Source: Nymphaea colorata (taxonomy: Eukaryota > Streptophyta > Magnoliopsida > Nymphaeales > Nymphaeaceae). From it: a stretch of DNA of 64,000 nt. The notes beneath the pieces were generated by a model. The model worked only from the letters and a program-made list of their open reading frames with translations, did not search any database and was not told the DNA's origin. The position numbers and the translations under genes are program-made. The DNA is taken from positions 20,041,716 to 20,105,715 of the forward strand of contig NC_045144.1 of the NCBI RefSeq assembly GCF_008831285.2. Direction: 5' to 3'. Below are positions 11,330 to 23,358 of this stretch, one piece after another (positions within the stretch are counted from its first letter, which is position 1; each line of letters opens with the position of its first letter).

Positions 11330-12441
11330 ATGAAGCGAGTTTCCCTTTCAATCTTCTTTCTTGCCCTTCTCTTGCTGTCCTCTATGGCTTTTGCACGTAT
11401 ACCATATGAGAATAAGAGTATGTTTTCTTGATCTCTATCCTCCTTTGCTTCCTTTTCCTTTCAAAGCTTTTAGTTCAACAAGAGTAGATCATATGAGGCA
11501 GTTGTGCACAATTGCCTTCGAACTGAAAATTCTCATTTTGTGTTAATATTTATGAGCAATTTTTCTCATTTACATATTTGTCCCTTTTACATTTTATGCC
11601 AATTGCCTCTTAGACCCAATTTTCTGGCTTTGCCTCTACCGTGTTGGTGACACTCTTGATGTCAACCACGCATCTGCACCCCGTGTTGCTTGATGTATAC
11701 TATAGAGAGAATGATTTAGATTAATCTGTGGTTGTTTTCTATTGGTGTTTGATATTTGGGGTCTCACCAGCTGCTGATGATTAGGTGAATTTCGTGTCAT
11801 TTTGGTGCCAACCAAAGTCCAAATATATGATAAAGTGTTCCAGTATATGAATATATGGGAATTAAAATAAGCTGATTATGCTTGTGACGGTTTTTCTTTT
11901 CCTTTTTGTATTGATAAAAAGCGTTGCAAAATATACATTTTTGACAATAAATTGTTAGACCTTGGTTTTTAAGGTAGAGCCTGCTTTTTGGTTGACTTTA
12001 TAATATCGGCCGCTAAAAGAATATTAATTAAAATTATAACAAAGCCATCATTCTGCTGGTATGTTTATGCTAAAACTTTTTTTTTTTTTTATGTGGGAAC
12101 AAGGGGTACTTTTGTCATTAACACCAAACTAACTCACAAAATTTTGTGCACCAGTGTCGCTCATTTGTGCATTTAAAAGTGCATGTTAGTTGGTAGAAGG
12201 GCTTTGCTGATGGTGAATAATATATATGGATGCAGATGAAAACGATCAATCACTGGCATTTTCATGGAAACCAAAAATCGGCTGGCTCAAGCCTGTGCCC
12301 AAAATAGAAAAAGGTATTTCCAGACTTTGCGATCAATGCAATGCCCGAGGCAAGAAATGCTGCGTTGGGAAAGGTCAATGGTGCTGCTCAGCCAAGGAGT
12401 ATGCTGAGTTGGTAAAAGCTCAGAGCGTCCCCCAGAACTGA
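11330..12441 (+). CDS. P3: secreted cysteine-rich peptide, two exons
   Basis: Coding parts are 11330-11417 and 12236-12441, 97 aa. The signal peptide starts MKRVSLSIFFLALLLLSSMA and is cut after AFA. The donor is AAGA|GTATGT and the acceptor GATGCAG|AT. An in-frame TGA lies just upstream of the acceptor, so a longer exon 2 is excluded. The mature peptide (about 75 aa) has an extra basic stretch (KPKIGWLKPVPKIEKG) before six cysteines, C-x2-C-x6-CC-x6-CC, then AKEYAELVKAQSVPQN. It is the longest intact member and has the shortest intron of the six intact genes (818 nt). The cysteine count is intermediate between P2 and P4-P7. A secreted ligand or defence peptide is plausible, unproven. Confidence 0.7.
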
Positions 12442-12517
12442 AAACTTCCTCCTCATCTCTGTTCTCGCTTATGATGATGATAGTGGTCATTCATGGCGCT
12501 TCTCAGTAAGAAAACAA

Positions 12518-12588
12518 GCATGCTCATTGCCTACGAGTAGAGCATGCACGCAATTTGCTCATCCTAGCTCTCGTTGTTTACAACAACG
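12518..12588 (+). other. P3 3' UTR stem-loop pair
   Basis: GCATGCT (12518-12524) pairs with AGCATGC (12541-12547). At the second position the usual GTTCTTG stem is replaced by CGTTGTT (12572-12578) pairing with AACAACG (12582-12588), so sequence differs while pairing is kept. Confidence 0.5.
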
Positions 12589-12599
12589 TCTAATATGTA

Positions 12600-14030
12600 C
12601 CTTCCTCTGTTGCCAATGAATTTTAACTTTTCTGTGCAATAATGGGTAGGCTGAACACACTAATTGTGACAAATTTCAGTGAAAAGAGCCGATGCAGAAA
12701 CTCACACGGAGACACGCAAATCTTTGAATATGTTGACGGAAAATATGCCATGTTGGGTGCCGCCTTGCTTTCCCGTGCACCTCAAGTCTTCTGTTACTCA
12801 AATCCAACCTGTAAGACTGAAAAAAGGTCACAGAAAACATGATTTGCAAATCAAAAGTTTTTAAGACCGAGGTGATCTTATTAGAACCTTAGATTTGATT
12901 AATGAATGACGTGTTCATAAACACTAATTCAGCACGAATCATGTTTTAATTCAAGTTATTTTGGTAAAAAAGTTGATTTTTCTACTATCAAAATTTTCAT
13001 GTTATAGGATCATTTATTGATTATTAAAAAAAAAACATTATTGAAGATAGTACGTGACTAACTTAATACATGTTCTTCATCAAATCATCCTTGAATCACT
13101 CTTAAAATCACATCAAGGTCATTACTACAATCTCAAAGTCTCCGCTCCGGGACCTCCCTCCATCTTCCTTCCTTTGCCTCGCCTATTCTACCTGCCGGTT
13201 GGCCGCAGAAATCGACGAACACCGCGATTTTTCACTACGGGATTGTCTCTCCCTCCTCTGGAAACCCTCTTCAGGTTGCTCTGGACCACCAGCTTCTTCT
13301 AGCAAGTTACCTTTCTGTATAAAAACCCAGGCAACAAGATTTCAGTTCAACCCAGTATGGCGACAAGTCCATTTGTAAAGCTTTACTTGGTAGACATAGA
13401 AACCTTTCTGCAAGTCCAAATGAATGCCAAAATGCATTGCAAGAGGAAATGACCGTTCCATTGTAAGGATGTGGCCATAGACATTATACCAAGACTAATT
13501 AGTATTCAGGATCATGCAGATGGGAGCGAAAAGAGATCGGAATATACATTTGAATCGCACTAGATCACAGTGGGTCAAACAACAGGCGATGTGCCAGTGC
13601 AGGATGTAGAATCCATGTAATGTTGAAGTTGGATGCCTTATGCAATTCTGCTATAACTCGTTAATGAAACCCAGCTTCAGTTTCAGTTTTTCTTTTCCTC
13701 TTTTTGTTTAAAAATTTGACATAGGCTTGCGCACTAGTAGCGAGGCACCGCGGAACATACTAACGTGACGTGTTCATGATGGCACAAGAGAACTATTGCT
13801 ATTTTAACATTAATTTTCAATTATTCTATATGTACTTCTCCCAAAAAAATGTTAAAAGCTATAAAACTAATTTTATTTATTAAACATTTCAAAACATCCA
13901 TGTCCACGTGTCCCGCTTAGAATAATGAGGAAAAGAAAAAGTGCATGCAAGGAAATGTGCATGCGTCCACGCTGACGGTCTTGAGCGCTGTAATGAATTC
14001 ATATGTTCAATTCTATCTGCATATGATGAA
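12600..14030. other. intergenic, no gene seen
   Basis: After the P3 3' end (poly-A type signals near 12617) I see only unique AT-rich sequence. A short frame at 13357 (MATSPFVKLY…) ends after about 31 codons and has no support. Confidence 0.4.
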
Positions 14031-14545
14031 ATTAGACCCAATAATAGTAACAATAATATCACATGAAACATCAAAATATAAGTAAGTAAATTAAGCAAGC
14101 TGAGAATACATCTACTAGGCAACTAAGACCTAATTAGGCAAGCTGTGAATGACGATAATATGCAAAAGGTCAAGCTGTTATGATATGGATCAAGCACAAT
14201 CAAAGGCAAGGGAATCATTCTATTGGTAGAGATCAAAATAGATTTAGTAATAAAAGAGATGAGGAAAGTAAACAGCTTTTAATAAGCTAGTAAACATTTT
14301 GTGTAAAGCTGGAGAATTCTGACATAACTTAATAAATATCTATACGCCTCACTAGTGGAATTAAGTTCTTACTTGGAGAAAGTGCCACATGGATGTTGGC
14401 TCTTTTGGCCAAACCACATAGAGTGTATCTCTCTCTCTCTCTCTTTGGCACACCAGCTCAAGACAAGACATTATGAGTGGTGTATAGATATTTATTACTA
14501 AATGTGAGATTGGCCAACCCTAATACCTATGGACGGTTACGTGCA
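14030..14545. repeat. dispersed duplicate, copy 1
   Basis: Matches about 60715-61160 in the same orientation, with shared stretches such as gctgagaatacatct, aaggtcaagctgttatgat, ccacatggatgttgg and caccagctcaagacaagaca. It is non-coding. The pair marks an old duplication joining the two ends of the window. Confidence 0.6.
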
Positions 14546-14884
14546 TACTCCTCCTATGTATATCAAACTGACTACATTTTGTCCATGAGTATCCCACTAT
14601 AGTGCTTTCTAATAGGCCATGAACTAGAACGAAATCATTCTCAACTAATCCCTAAAAAGTTATCCAATTTTGTTCAATGGGCTAAAGATTTTGAGTGACC
14701 GAAATCCGACTGAACCACTCAAAGAAATAAATCCGACTGAACCACTCAAAGAAATAAAGAAGTATCGTTAATTTTTTCATGCTCATTCTAATTCAAAGTA
14801 CCATTTGAACAAATAAGAATCCACTTCCTTACATGATTTCTTCTCCATATAGATGTATATAGCATTACGTGGATGAAGCTTGCA

Positions 14885-15060
14885 TCAAGGATTGGCGCAG
14901 AACCTATGTCACCAAAATGCCAGGTGCGGGTGCGGACACCCGCACCCGAGCACCCACATCGCGTCGACACGGGTGCATCACCAGGGTTGCCGCACCCTGA
15001 CGACATAGCGCAGAACGCTTCCACAACTATATCTGATGCTGGGTCTCCCTATGTTATCCA
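14885..15060. repeat. GC-rich GGGTGCGG repeat
   Basis: A local GC peak with inverted words (ggtgcgggtgcgg / cacccgcacccg) of the type seen at the ends of plant non-autonomous DNA elements. Frames on both strands here follow the repeat. Confidence 0.3.
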
Positions 15061-15079
15061 CTTATATATGCCCCTTCTT

Positions 15080-15840
15080 TAACCTACACCCTCTAATGAA
15101 ACACTTGGAGGCTATTTCAAAACGCCCACATGAAATTTTTAAGATCATATATATGACGAGGCATATCCACATATGTTAACTGCAAAACCAAAAGATAAAT
15201 TGGACAACGGCAAATGGAAGCAAATATAACAAGCGGGTAATAGATGAAGAAAGTAAGTATGTCGAGACATGTTTGATTGTTTTCATCCATTAAAACTGAA
15301 TAACATGTAATATCAATATTTGTGTTTATTTAATAAACTTTATGACATTTCACAAATAAAACAAATGAAAACCTCAATATTCAGCTACACGCTACAAAAA
15401 AAACATGTAATTAATAGAAATTATCAGCTGATTCCACTAAGGTGACTCACTATGAGTTTGTCAGCTCTGCATTGTAGGGAGGAAAAGCATCAACGTTCCT
15501 TATAAAAGAGAAAAAAAAAAAAGAAGAAGAAAGAAACTGAGGAATTTTCTACTTTGTTTGAAAATCTGGGGGCGGCCCGTGCTGCTTCCTGACGATGATA
15601 AGATTCTGCTTTTTGAAGAGATTTTCCAGCAAAGATTACAAATATGGAAAAAATGGAGCTCAAAATTCGTTTTTCAGTAAAGGTTACAAATTTAAACTTT
15701 TTATTTCCATGAAAGTGCATATTGAATGAAAAAGGTGGGGAGTTGCGCGGCGGACACATATTAGACTAAAAATAAAAAATTTTGTGCTTCTTTATTAACT
15801 TCTTGCTTATATATATATATATATAAAATTCATTTTCCTG
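15080..15840. other. intergenic, no gene seen
   Basis: AT-rich unique sequence with poly-A runs and a TA microsatellite (about 15808-15825). Nothing gene-like seen. Confidence 0.4.
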
Positions 15841-16340
15841 TTAGCTGTTGACAAACATGCCGTTATCTCCCTCTCCTCTCTCCTCTGTCTCAAGGGCTAC
15901 CAGCATCCACAGTCTCTCTCATGAGTTTATTATCTCTGTTGCAGGTCGCCCACTCTCCTGTCTGCCTCGAAGGCTACCGGCCAGCAATGCGCCAGGGCCA
16001 CTGGCATCAGCGGTCCTTTTCATCAATTGATTTTTCTGTGCGTCTCTCACTTGTATTACTAACCACCACCCATCCCCCTCCATCATTGGCCTTCTCCATG
16101 GCGCTATGTTTTTCCCTGAGAATATTGTATGGTGGTTCTTAGTTATTTAGAGTATGACTCTGTTCACTTGCAAGAATTCACTTGCAAGAACTTTCTGATT
16201 CATTGTAATGGAAAGTTGAAAGACGAACATTGGGAAAATATAATGGATATTTTCATTATCTAATATTAATTCAGACGCATTGACCATGATCTTTTTTAGC
16301 ATTCTAAAAATCTTAAATACCGTTAAGTTATTTCTTCAAT
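15840..16340 (+). repeat. decayed array module (P7 intron-like)
   Basis: 16080-16340 matches the P7 intron at 56450-56770 (ttggccttctccatggcgct, ttcacttgcaagaa, tctgattcattgtaatggaaagttgaaagac). 16350-16410 matches 56815-56870. No exon 1 or exon 2 is found nearby, so this is the remnant of a lost peptide gene. Confidence 0.55.
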
Positions 16341-16409
16341 GGTGTCAATTATCAAAGGTGTGAGCACCTATGTTGCTGTTGCGAGCAAGTTGCTCACGCA
16401 CTGTTATCA

Positions 16410-17166
16410 CTGTATGTTAGAAAGTGCACAAATAGAAAGGTCATTCACCCTTCATTCTATGTTAACACCAAATAGAAAGTGCACAAATATATACCGGAAG
16501 GTGTAAAAGATAAAGAGTCGAGGTCCAACGTTCTTTATATATCTAATTTTTATATGTACATGTGAAAGTATGCCCAAGATGACAACTTTCATATCAAATA
16601 AACATGACCACGCCATAAGGAGATAATAAAGGCGAAAAAGAGTTTGGCGAGCATACAACTTTTTCCCTTACAATTTATATTCAAAGTAAAACGTTGGACT
16701 TGCAGCCCAATTTGCTAATTTACACATGTATTAGCATCCGCTGACTCTTTGCACGGTTTTGCGCTGCAAGAAATTCTTGGCTCAGTGCAATTAACCTGTA
16801 GAACTTTAAGGATTTTGATCTTCTTATACATATACCATGTCTACCATTCTTCATGTTCTAATTGGTATTTGGTATTAAAATGAGGCAATTCCCTACAGTA
16901 TATGAGATTGTGCTGCATCTTCAATACCTTCTCATTTACGAAGCCAACAACTCAAACTATCTCTGACCAATAAAGTTTTAGATTTAATCAGGATTCGATG
17001 GAATGTTTTCACGACCTTCTAATTAATAGGTTCACAGTAAAGTTCATGGCTCCCACCATGACCAGGGATGGATATTGAAAATGATTGCTAGTGGCAGATT
17101 GTGTTCAATGTATCATCACCATGTACATCATCCCCCTTGGCCCTCTCTTGGTGTGAAATGGTTGAC
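16410..17166. other. intergenic, no gene seen
   Basis: Unique sequence between the decayed module and the solo LTR; no supported feature. Confidence 0.35.
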
Positions 17167-17171
17167 ATTAG

Positions 17172-17645
17172 TGTAAGATCATTTGGTGGGCCGACATATG
17201 TCTATGAGGAATTTCAGACATTATGGTTGTCTTAACGTAAATATCCGCTTAAGTGATTGCATTTGAGATATTACGTCATTTTAGATGGTATGGAGTAATT
17301 TTGAAATGTATAGATACCAGTACGGAATTACGGACTCTTTGATGGGTGGAATCAGTAATTGTCTTTATTATAAAATGGTAGTGGTCCCTGGGGTCGTGCA
17401 AGGGTTGTCTGAAACATTGGTTTCTAGGGTTTTCCTCTTCCCCATCTGAGAGAGACCTCAAGCGCACCGCATGTACCCTGAAAGACCCTGCTGCGATCTT
17501 CCTGTGCACCAGATCAGATGGATTCAGGTACGCTTCCGCTTCAGTTTAAGGTTTCGTTTATTTCAATGATTTAGCATGAGCATGATCCTGTTTTAGGGCA
17601 TATACGTTTGGTTTTGTATATGAATTATGGGGAGAAATCCCAACA
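17172..17645 (+). mobile_element. solo LTR (Copia-like) with 5-bp target duplication
   Basis: A 474-bp segment begins TGTAAGATC and ends GAAATCCCAACA (TG…CA ends). It is flanked on both sides by ATTAG (17167-17171 and 17646-17650), a perfect 5-bp target duplication. Inside are a TATA-like TTATTATAAAAT near 17365 and a CAGGTACGCTTCCGC segment near 17526, which resembles the R/U5 part of plant Copia LTRs. No primer-binding site or internal domain follows, so the element has collapsed to one LTR by recombination. Confidence 0.78.
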
Positions 17646-17650
17646 ATTAG

Positions 17651-18835
17651 TTCTTCACAGACTAGTCTACCTAGACATATATATTATTGACATAGAGACA
17701 GCTTGGGTTTAAATGGACTACTGTTCAGCAACATTGCATGCAGGAGCTGGCAGCTATTATTCATCAAAACATTAAATATTTTCACAAAGCTATCAGATGA
17801 ATAACTCAACATGCAGGCAGACAAGAATGAGCCAAAAATTGAAATCTAGATACAGCAATATTTTCCCCTAAGGGAAAATAAAAGAAACAGTGTCTTCCTA
17901 AATACCTTGAGTGGAAAATGGAATTTGGTTTTGAAAAGAAAATCGGGTCTGGTTTAGAATGAGATTTAGAACATCTGGTTTTTCAATTTCATACAGTATC
18001 CCGGGAAAGGGTAGCTGCTGGGGGAAGAACCCTCTCTTTAAGTCAACAAATTAAAATTGAAGACCAAAAAAATTTAGATCTCCATCGACATCGGGAGACG
18101 ATGAAGGTCAAAAGGAACTAAACAAAAAAGGATCACAGTCCATCGGTTTGCCCACCCCACCCTCACGAACGTCTGGTCCGTTGAGAACATCAACAACTTA
18201 CAAACCTCTATGGTCTCTCTGGCCTCATTGTTAGGGGAGAAGCAAGAATTTTTTGTCTATGGGACAATAAAAATATATGTAACAAATTTTGAAATAACCT
18301 CAGAGCAGTGACATGGGTCTCATGGAGCTGATTCATATAATTTTTAAAATTCAAGCATAGCACAAATATAAATCACTCATCATTTAACGCGGTTCAGAGT
18401 ATTGTTCTCCTACATTTACGACGATCCTCTCTCACCGTGATTTTGTCAGGTGAGGTTCCACTAATATATAAAAGAAATGTTACATCAAGCCACTCTTGGA
18501 TATCGTTCCTTTGGTTTATGAACTAGTTAATTCATAAATAATGAATGAATTAACTAATGTATATACATTGATTGATCAATCCTGAATTAATTCATGCCAC
18601 TATTGCCAACTGCATTAGTTTAATTAACTATTTCTTTTGTATATAAATATGTTCATATTTTTTGCTGATTCATCTGACTTATTTTATCTAATTTCTGGCT
18701 AATTTTGCAGCACTGTCTCCTATATTCCTTTCTGTTTGCCTCTTCGTGTATCTTTTGCTCATGCTGGTAACTGTTCAGGCAAAAATTCACATATTTGTCA
18801 TCTAAAACTGGTAAATAGGGTCATGTTGAAAATAA
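17651..18835. other. intergenic, no gene seen
   Basis: Unique AT-rich DNA. A patch near 18230-18300 (ggggagaagcaagaattttttg) resembles the end of an old hAT-type MITE. No gene supported. Confidence 0.35.
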
Positions 18836-18839
18836 ATTT

Positions 18840-19330
18840 GTCATTTGAAAGTCCGAGACCAAATTGAGTACTCCTGTTCACTTGAAGGGCTGTTTGGCAG
18901 CAAGCTGGAGAGTGTTCCACATATGAATCCAAATTCTGACTTGAAAACCAAATCAAAACTACATAGATACAACTTTCACAATGTATGGACCTTTGATATA
19001 TATAAAATATTAAAAAAGAAATCTGATCTAAATCTGAATGTGATCAGATAATCTGATCAGATGCCATTACTTAAATTTGAATTCGATCGGATTTTCTCGA
19101 TAAATATCTTTTACTTTTCGTGTCTGATTTCTTATGAAACATTTGGGTCGGATATGTGACTTAAATTGGAAAAATATATAACCTTTCATGCAGTCCAACA
19201 CGAGAACGGTACATGAACAACTCCACCCCATTAGTGATGTTACAGGGCAAGTGGACCAGGTACGTTATCTGCGAGGCAGAATACATCAGCTGCATTATGT
19301 AGATAAAGCTTGCATAATGGACTGGACAAC
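18840..19330 (+). repeat. diverged copy of the P3-upstream block
   Basis: Contains words of the 10400-10690 region in the same order: acatagatacaactttca, tctgatcagat, a gtctgatttctt stretch, and cagctgcattatgtagataaagcttg near 19290. It marks another former array module. Confidence 0.45.
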
Positions 19331-19609
19331 TAAGAATGATTTCCTCCCCCCCTCACCCTCAAAAAAAAAATTACATGTAAATTTTTTTAAAAAAATCATT
19401 CATCCTATATAATATTTAAAAAAAAATGATATTTCTGCTTATGTCAAAACTTTGAAACTCTCACAAAGTGGGATTATCAATTAACGAATCACAAAGTGAG
19501 GAGAAATGAAAATATTCTGATGCATAAAAAAAACTGGAGGTATTTTAGACATGAATGCTAGTTTCCACATGCTCGAGGAAAAAAAAGAATTCACCACTTT
19601 CGTAGACCT

Positions 19610-20830
19610 CATTTTTTGAAACAATTATAAGTTAATTAGTTTGAGATTTTTAATTTTGTAAACTACATCCCCCTGTTAATGATTTCTGTTTGAAAGGAAC
19701 GATTTGTAAGAAAAATAAGAGCTTCTTTTTCAGTTTTCAAAGTCGGGAATTCTCTCTTGTTTAGTCGTTGATTTTACTTTTTAACTTTTCCTGAATAAAC
19801 TTTCCTTAAATACACGTCTTTTTCTTGTGCAATGTCCCTGACAAAGTCAAGATCTAGCCATAAATCAATTCAATGCACGAGAGCCCTTTTGCAGTGGAGA
19901 AAGAAAGCTCCAAAAAAAAATTTCATATACATAGGCTTTGGGCATGGGACCAATTATTGGCGACCCTCTCTCTCTCTCTTTCTATATATATATATATATA
20001 ATTAAGTTAAAAATATAAAGGACAGTGAGAGCTGGCAGGGGCTTTTGGGCCCCTTCAAAATTTCAAAAAAAAAAAAATGTAATTTTTTAAAAATTTTACT
20101 TGGCCCATATAAAAAAAATTCGAAAAATTATATTAAGGCATTTGTTAGAATTTTGACAGTTTAGTTCGGTCCTCAATTTTTTTTTGTTTCACCCCTGCAT
20201 ATAAGTATCTGAAATCATTAATATCAGGCATTACATAATATCATTTTAAAGTAAGTTACCATGACTAAAATTTTTAGATGCTAAACGCGTCACAACAACT
20301 CTCCGGTGCTGTCATTATTCACCTCCTTGCACTATCCTGCCTTCCCTTGGTGGGCGATGGTCCGGCCAGCGACGGTGACTACTTCACATTACCCTGCAAT
20401 TTTTTTAGTAGATAACACAATTAAATTATCACCACCATTAACAAGGGTAATCCGGTCAAGGTGTAACATATTTTAATTTGTACAAGTCATTTGCTTGATG
20501 TAAGAATTTGATTTGCATGCCCCTTGACTAAGTCAAGATCTAGCAGTAATAAATTGAATGCATGGAAGTCCAACAGTTAGGCCTTATCTATCTCTTGCAC
20601 TAAATGCCTCATCACCCATTTGCCCTAGAGAAAATAAACCCCCAAAAAAGAGTTCATCTCTTGCGGTAAATGCCTGGGCCACTTGCAGTAGACAAAGAAA
20701 CCCCCAAAAAAAGTTCAATGTATATGGGCTTTAGGTATGGGATCAATTATTGGCCCCCCCTCTCTCTCTCTCTCTAATATATATATATATTTATATATAT
20801 ATTTGTGGTAGTGTTTATTTAACATATAGG
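19610..20830 (+). repeat. two decayed promoter-like modules
   Basis: The order tgactaagtcaagatctagc, a tcaattcaatgca-like word, a tctcttgc word, then caattattgg and a CT run occurs twice (19840-19990 and 20520-20785). It parallels the upstream regions of P1 and P2. 19620-19700 matches 22680-22770 upstream of P4. No TATA plus exon 1 follows either copy. A hAT-like insert with CAGGGG/CCCCTG ends may occupy 20037-20206. Confidence 0.45.
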
Positions 20831-21016
20831 AAATATGTCCAGGCAGCTAGCTAGTTTAATATCATACGGTATATGCAACCATAGGGATTATCACTGGCCG
20901 ATTCAGGCTAAATTAAGTTATATCATATTCACCAAGACACACTTCATTTGGAAAACGAGAAGAAGACTACCGGTCTGATTTTATAGACCCAAAGTTTCAA
21001 TGGGCACTTTGAGGTA

Positions 21017-21662
21017 GGGCTGCACAACGAATCGAGCTAATTTGAGCTCGACTCGTTTTTTATACGAGTCAAACTCGAACTTAAATATAAACTTGAGTAT
21101 GTTAACGAGTCGAGTTCGAGTTCGTCGAGCTCGAACTCGAACTCGACTCGATTAAGGCTGGATTTAAGCTCATTTTTTATTTTGTGTTCTAAATTTTTCT
21201 TCCTTTTTTTTCGCGCTTAATCTCAATTTTTGTTTGAAGTTTTTTAATTTTCCTTTCTTTTTTTTTCCTCTCTTCACCCCGCCACGTTTCTTTTCAACCT
21301 CACGTCTTTTTTTACCCTCGTTATTACAACTCCATTTTCCCTCCCTTTTCATCTCTTTTCACTTCCTCCTCCCCATATCGTACTCCACGTAGTCATTGAT
21401 GCAGCTGTGCTCATGTCAGGTGGCCTCCTTTTCTCCTCCCCCGTATCATACTCTCCACGTCGTCATTGATGCAGCGAAAAGGAAAGGGCGCAAGTTCCAC
21501 GTCGTCGTCATTGATGGAACGAAAAGGAAGCCAGGGCGACAGCGTGCGCAGCACACGCAGAGCTCGAGTTCGAAGTCTGTCACTCGAGTCGAGCTGAAGC
21601 TGAAGTTTCAAATCTCGTGTCGAGCTCGAGATCTCGACCTCGACTCAACTCGTGAGCAGCCC
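21017..21662. mobile_element. hAT-like element with GAGCTCGACTCG ends
   Basis: Starts GGGCTGCACAACGAATCGAG and ends as the reverse complement of GGGCTGCTCACGAGTTGAG, giving inverted ends followed by dense CTCGAGTTCGAG words inside. The interior is T/C-rich with no transposase. A target duplication is not clear. Frames read through the repeats on both strands are artefacts. Confidence 0.55.
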
Positions 21663-21669
21663 GACTTTG

Positions 21670-22660
21670 GAGCTTGAAGGCTACAGTATTCATTGGATGT
21701 TAAATGTAAACAGGTTTAAGAAGGTCACTTCTGCAGCTGCTTGTTGTCGCTAATCACATTTTTATGTTTTGTTTGCGGCCGAATCAAAAGTCGTTGAAGA
21801 TGTTTGTTGCAACTGCTGCCCGTTGGTGTGTATCATTGTTAGTGATCTGTGGTCTGTGTTGAGAGTCTAGACCCCTCCTTCTTCCCACCCAATCTCTCTC
21901 TCTCTCTCTCACTCTCTGTAACAAGAGAGAGTAAGGAAACTACTTTTAAATGCTGAACAGAAAGATAGACAAGCAACTCACAGTACTGTTAGGTTTTAAA
22001 AATCAGGATTTAGCTTGTGTAAACAACGATTTCATTATAATTTCAAGCCTCTAATTATTATTTTTCCATTTAGAAAGTGATTAATTACCCACTGTTATGA
22101 CATATTTGAACTGCAGAAAGTGGGGGTCGAATCCAAATCTGATTTCTCCTTTCCTTGTTTCAGAACATTATCGCTTCTAATAAATGCCTTGGATAAAATA
22201 TCTCCGCTTTTTTTTCTCTTTCATAAGAATGTATTACTTTCTTCACAATATGCGAGATTGAATGTTACGATAAGGGCCCGACTTCCTTCATCCACCATCC
22301 TCTTTTCCCTCCTCTCCTCTCAAACACCGCCTATTCCATATGATCCACATGGATAAGTTCATCATGTTTCTTCTCATACAGAACTACTTCTAATTTATTT
22401 GCTTAAGAAAGCGATTTTTTATTCAGAAATGATCTGCACCTAGTTTTTATACTTCTAAATAAATGGCAAGTGCGGTTGGCAATTTTCATAAAAATAATGC
22501 ACATCCATTGAATTTCGCATATGATAAAGAAAATATAGTGGTCCGGACGTTGCACTTTGCCGGAAGTTAAAAACTTAACTAAATTAATGTACAAGTTATG
22601 CCTTGCATAAAGAAACAAGCTTCATGAATCATTCCCAATACTTGTTGGTCTACAGCACTT
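21670..22660. other. intergenic, no gene seen
   Basis: Unique sequence with a CT run near 21895-21915. Short frames exist but have no splice or composition support. Confidence 0.35.
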
Positions 22661-23276
22661 TCATATACCTTCCTTCTTTAAATTATTGTAAGTTAACTAA
22701 TTAGAGATAAATTAACTTTGTAGACTACTTGATCTCTCTGTTGGTGGTTTCTGTTTGGAGGGGACGATTTGAGAATTATATAATGGCTAAAGGCCCCTTA
22801 AGAAGCAAATTAATCCATAATGGCTAAACTCAACACTTTTGTTCTTGTTTGCATGCGTGTGTTTGTTGCAGGGTGCAATCCCAAAACCCTCTTTATTTTT
22901 TTTTGTGAAAAAATGGGAACAGAGAGGAGATTAAATAAGAAGAAGCATTGGGGATGGGGATACCATCTCAAAGGATGGATTTATGAAGCACGGAATTGAT
23001 TGACGCCAAAAATTTAGAAAGAAAGAATGTTTGGTGGCAAGATGGTGCCAAGAATGTTAGAGAGAGAGGGAGTCGACAAAATGGAAATTCGATAAAAACC
23101 AGAAGTGGTGGCAAGATGTCACCAATTTTGAGAGGCAAAAGAGAGAGAAAGAGAGGGAGAGAGACATAAATTGGTTGGCTGGGAGTATAAAAGGAGCGCA
23201 TTACATTCTCAACTACCCTCATTAGTTCTCCCTCTCTCTCTGTCAGTAGATCTCTGACCAAGTCTCATGTCTTCCC
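22660..23276 (+). promoter_or_regulatory. P4 upstream region
   Basis: Shares with P1 and P2 the stretch agaagcattggggatgg…ctcaactaccctcattagttctc and the agatctctgaccaagtctcatgtc block that ends at the TATA box, with GA-rich repeats between. The minus-strand frame at 22968-23261 follows these GA repeats and is not a gene. Confidence 0.5.
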
Positions 23277-23284
23277 TATAAATA
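23277..23284 (+). promoter_or_regulatory. TATA box of P4
   Basis: TATAAATA in the context CTTCCCTATAAATAGATGG, 82 bp before the ATG. Confidence 0.75.
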
Positions 23285-23358
23285 GATGGTTGAAGGGATG
23301 CCCTTCTACACTCACCCACTCCTCTTCGATTGCCTGAGCCATATAGTTGGTTGCTACA

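Noticed and set aside
12642-12842. Possible extra exon 2 after P3 (GGCTGAACACACTAATTGTG…)
   Set aside because: Similarity to the P1 acceptor region is limited to a short stretch; there is no cysteine core or family tail.
22968-23261. 97-codon minus-strand frame upstream of P4
   Set aside because: Reverse of GA-rich promoter repeats, overlapping the P4 core promoter region; no independent support.
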